This document shows, piece by piece, positions 63,273-64,000 of a stretch of DNA of 64,000 bases. Below the pieces are notes generated by a model. The model saw only the letters and a list, made by a program, of their open reading frames with translations, was not told the DNA's origin and ran no database searches. How positions within the stretch are numbered: position 1 is the stretch's first letter; every line of letters begins with the position of its first letter. Origin of the DNA: Methylobacterium jeotgali (GTDB lineage Bacteria; Pseudomonadota; Alphaproteobacteria; Rhizobiales; Beijerinckiaceae); contig NZ_BPQR01000043.1 of assembly GCF_022179345.1 (NCBI RefSeq), forward strand, positions 1-64,000, written 5' to 3'. The translations under genes were made by a program, and so were the position numbers.

Positions 63273-64000
63273 CTACTGCTTGGGGGCCGGCAGGCGCGAG
63301 ACGAGGCTCATGCCGATATCCATGCCCTCGAGCTGATAGTGCGGGCGCAGATAGAACTTCGCCGAGTAGTATCCGGGGTTCTCTTCGTTCTCGAAGATGT
63401 CGACCCGGGCCGCCGCGAGAGGCTTGCGTGCCTTCGTCTGCTCGCTCGAGTTGATCGGATCGCCGTCGACGTACTCGTTGATCCACTCCTGGAGCCAGCG
63501 CGTGAGCTGGTCCTTCTCCTTGGTGGCTCCGATCTTGTCGCGCACCATGCATTTCAGGTAATGCGCGAAGCGGGATACGGCGAACATGTAGGGAAGACGC
63601 GCCGAGAGATTGTCGGAGGCGGTCGCCTCGACGCCCTTCTCCCCGTAGAACTGCTTCGGCTTGTAGACCGACTGCGCGCCGATGAAGGCGGCCTTGTCGG
63701 TGTTCTTGCGGTGGATAATCGGGATCAGCCCCGACTTGGCCAGCTCCGCCTCGCGCCGGTCGCTGATCGCGATCTCGGTCGGGCACTTGAGGTCGACGCC
63801 GCCGTCGTCGGTGGGGAAGGTGTGGCTCGGCAGGTTGACCACCTCGCCGCCCGACTGGACACCGCGGATGCGCACAGTCCAGCCGCAATCCTTGTAGGCG
63901 CGGTTGATGTTGACCGCCATGGCGTAAGCCGCGTTCATCCAGGCGTACTGGTCGCCGGTGTGGCCGTCCGTTTCCTCCTCGAAGGCGAACTCCTCCACCG
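63273..64000 (-). CDS. tssC: T6SS sheath protein TssC (VipB), C-terminal part (cut by window edge)
   Basis: The last 242 or so residues of the large sheath subunit TssC; the gene continues past the right edge, so its start and tssB are not seen. Features are WMNAAYAMAVNINRAYKDC, LPSHTFPTDDGGVDLKCPTE, AISDRREAELAKSGLIPI and ARLPYMFAVSRFAHYLKCMV, all typical of VipB. TssC with TssB forms the contractile sheath around the Hcp tube. It is the first visible gene of the T6SS unit that runs leftward. Confidence 0.95.
   Translation of the reverse strand, partial: VEEFAFEEETDGHTGDQYAWMNAAYAMAVNINRAYKDCGWTVRIRGVQSGGEVVNLPSHTFPTDDGGVDLKCPTEIAISDRREAELAKSGLIPIIHRKNTDKAAFIGAQSVYKPKQFYGEKGVEATASDNLSARLPYMFAVSRFAHYLKCMVRDKIGATKEKDQLTRWLQEWINEYVDGDPINSSEQTKARKPLAAARVDIFENEENPGYYSAKFYLRPHYQLEGMDIGMSLVSRLPAPKQ

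Overview
This 64 kb window is a piece of chromosome from a GC-rich alphaproteobacterium, most likely Methylobacterium or a close relative. The evidence is strong G/C preference at third codon positions, a four-subunit NAD-linked formate dehydrogenase of the fds/fdh2 type, a class I (archaeal-type) lysyl-tRNA synthetase, an ExoR-like Sel1 protein and a hom-glpX pair. No tRNA, rRNA, insertion sequence, prophage or CRISPR array was recognised. The species assignment is an inference from gene content.

Left part (1-21.4 kb, core and central metabolism): the 5' part of class I lysyl-tRNA synthetase, an orphan periplasmic binding protein, a membrane glycosyltransferase with an extra N-terminal domain, a SCO1/SenC protein, two divergent YdcH/DUF465 small proteins, propionyl-CoA synthetase (prpE), class II fructose bisphosphatase (glpX), homoserine dehydrogenase (hom), a ceramidase-like membrane protein, exonuclease III, a glutathione S-transferase, an ExoR-like protein and dihydroxyacid dehydratase (ilvD). 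Next comes a block for oxidising C3 acids: poxB followed by lutA-lutB-lutC (lactate to pyruvate, pyruvate to acetate). An isochorismatase-like hydrolase and a secreted yellow/royal-jelly-family protein follow.

Middle (21.6-41.8 kb): the formate dehydrogenase operon fdsG-fdsB-fdsA-fdsD has a recognisable promoter and terminator and a LysR regulator just downstream. A ParB-like protein precedes a YhaO/YhaN (SbcCD-like) nuclease-ATPase pair. On the other strand lies the glycine cleavage operon gcvT-gcvH-gcvP, headed by a clear tandem glycine riboswitch. Formate oxidation and glycine cleavage are both central to one-carbon metabolism. A TPR-methyltransferase fusion lies beyond the riboswitch.

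Accessory part (39.8-64 kb): a two-partner secretion operon encodes a TpsB transporter, a 1771-residue TpsA exoprotein with three exact 255-bp tandem repeats, and, only 8 bp downstream, an exported caspase-like protease with Sel1 repeats. A divergent PfkB kinase/GntR-UTRA pair separates this from a type VI secretion cluster that runs off the right edge. In transcription order this is tssC (partial), hcp, tssE, tssF, tssG, tssH/clpV, a possible 30-residue ORF, an OmpA-like hybrid protein, a peptidoglycan-binding-like protein, a small unknown protein, a peptidoglycan amidase (likely effector), a PAAR spike-tip protein and a membrane protein with a peptidoglycan-binding-like domain. TssA, TssJ-M and VgrG are not in the window; tssB would be expected just beyond the edge.

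The most unusual items are the TPS exoprotein-caspase operon, the T6SS effector end with its unknown genes, the hairpin-dense 347-bp leader of ilvD and the tandem glycine riboswitch.
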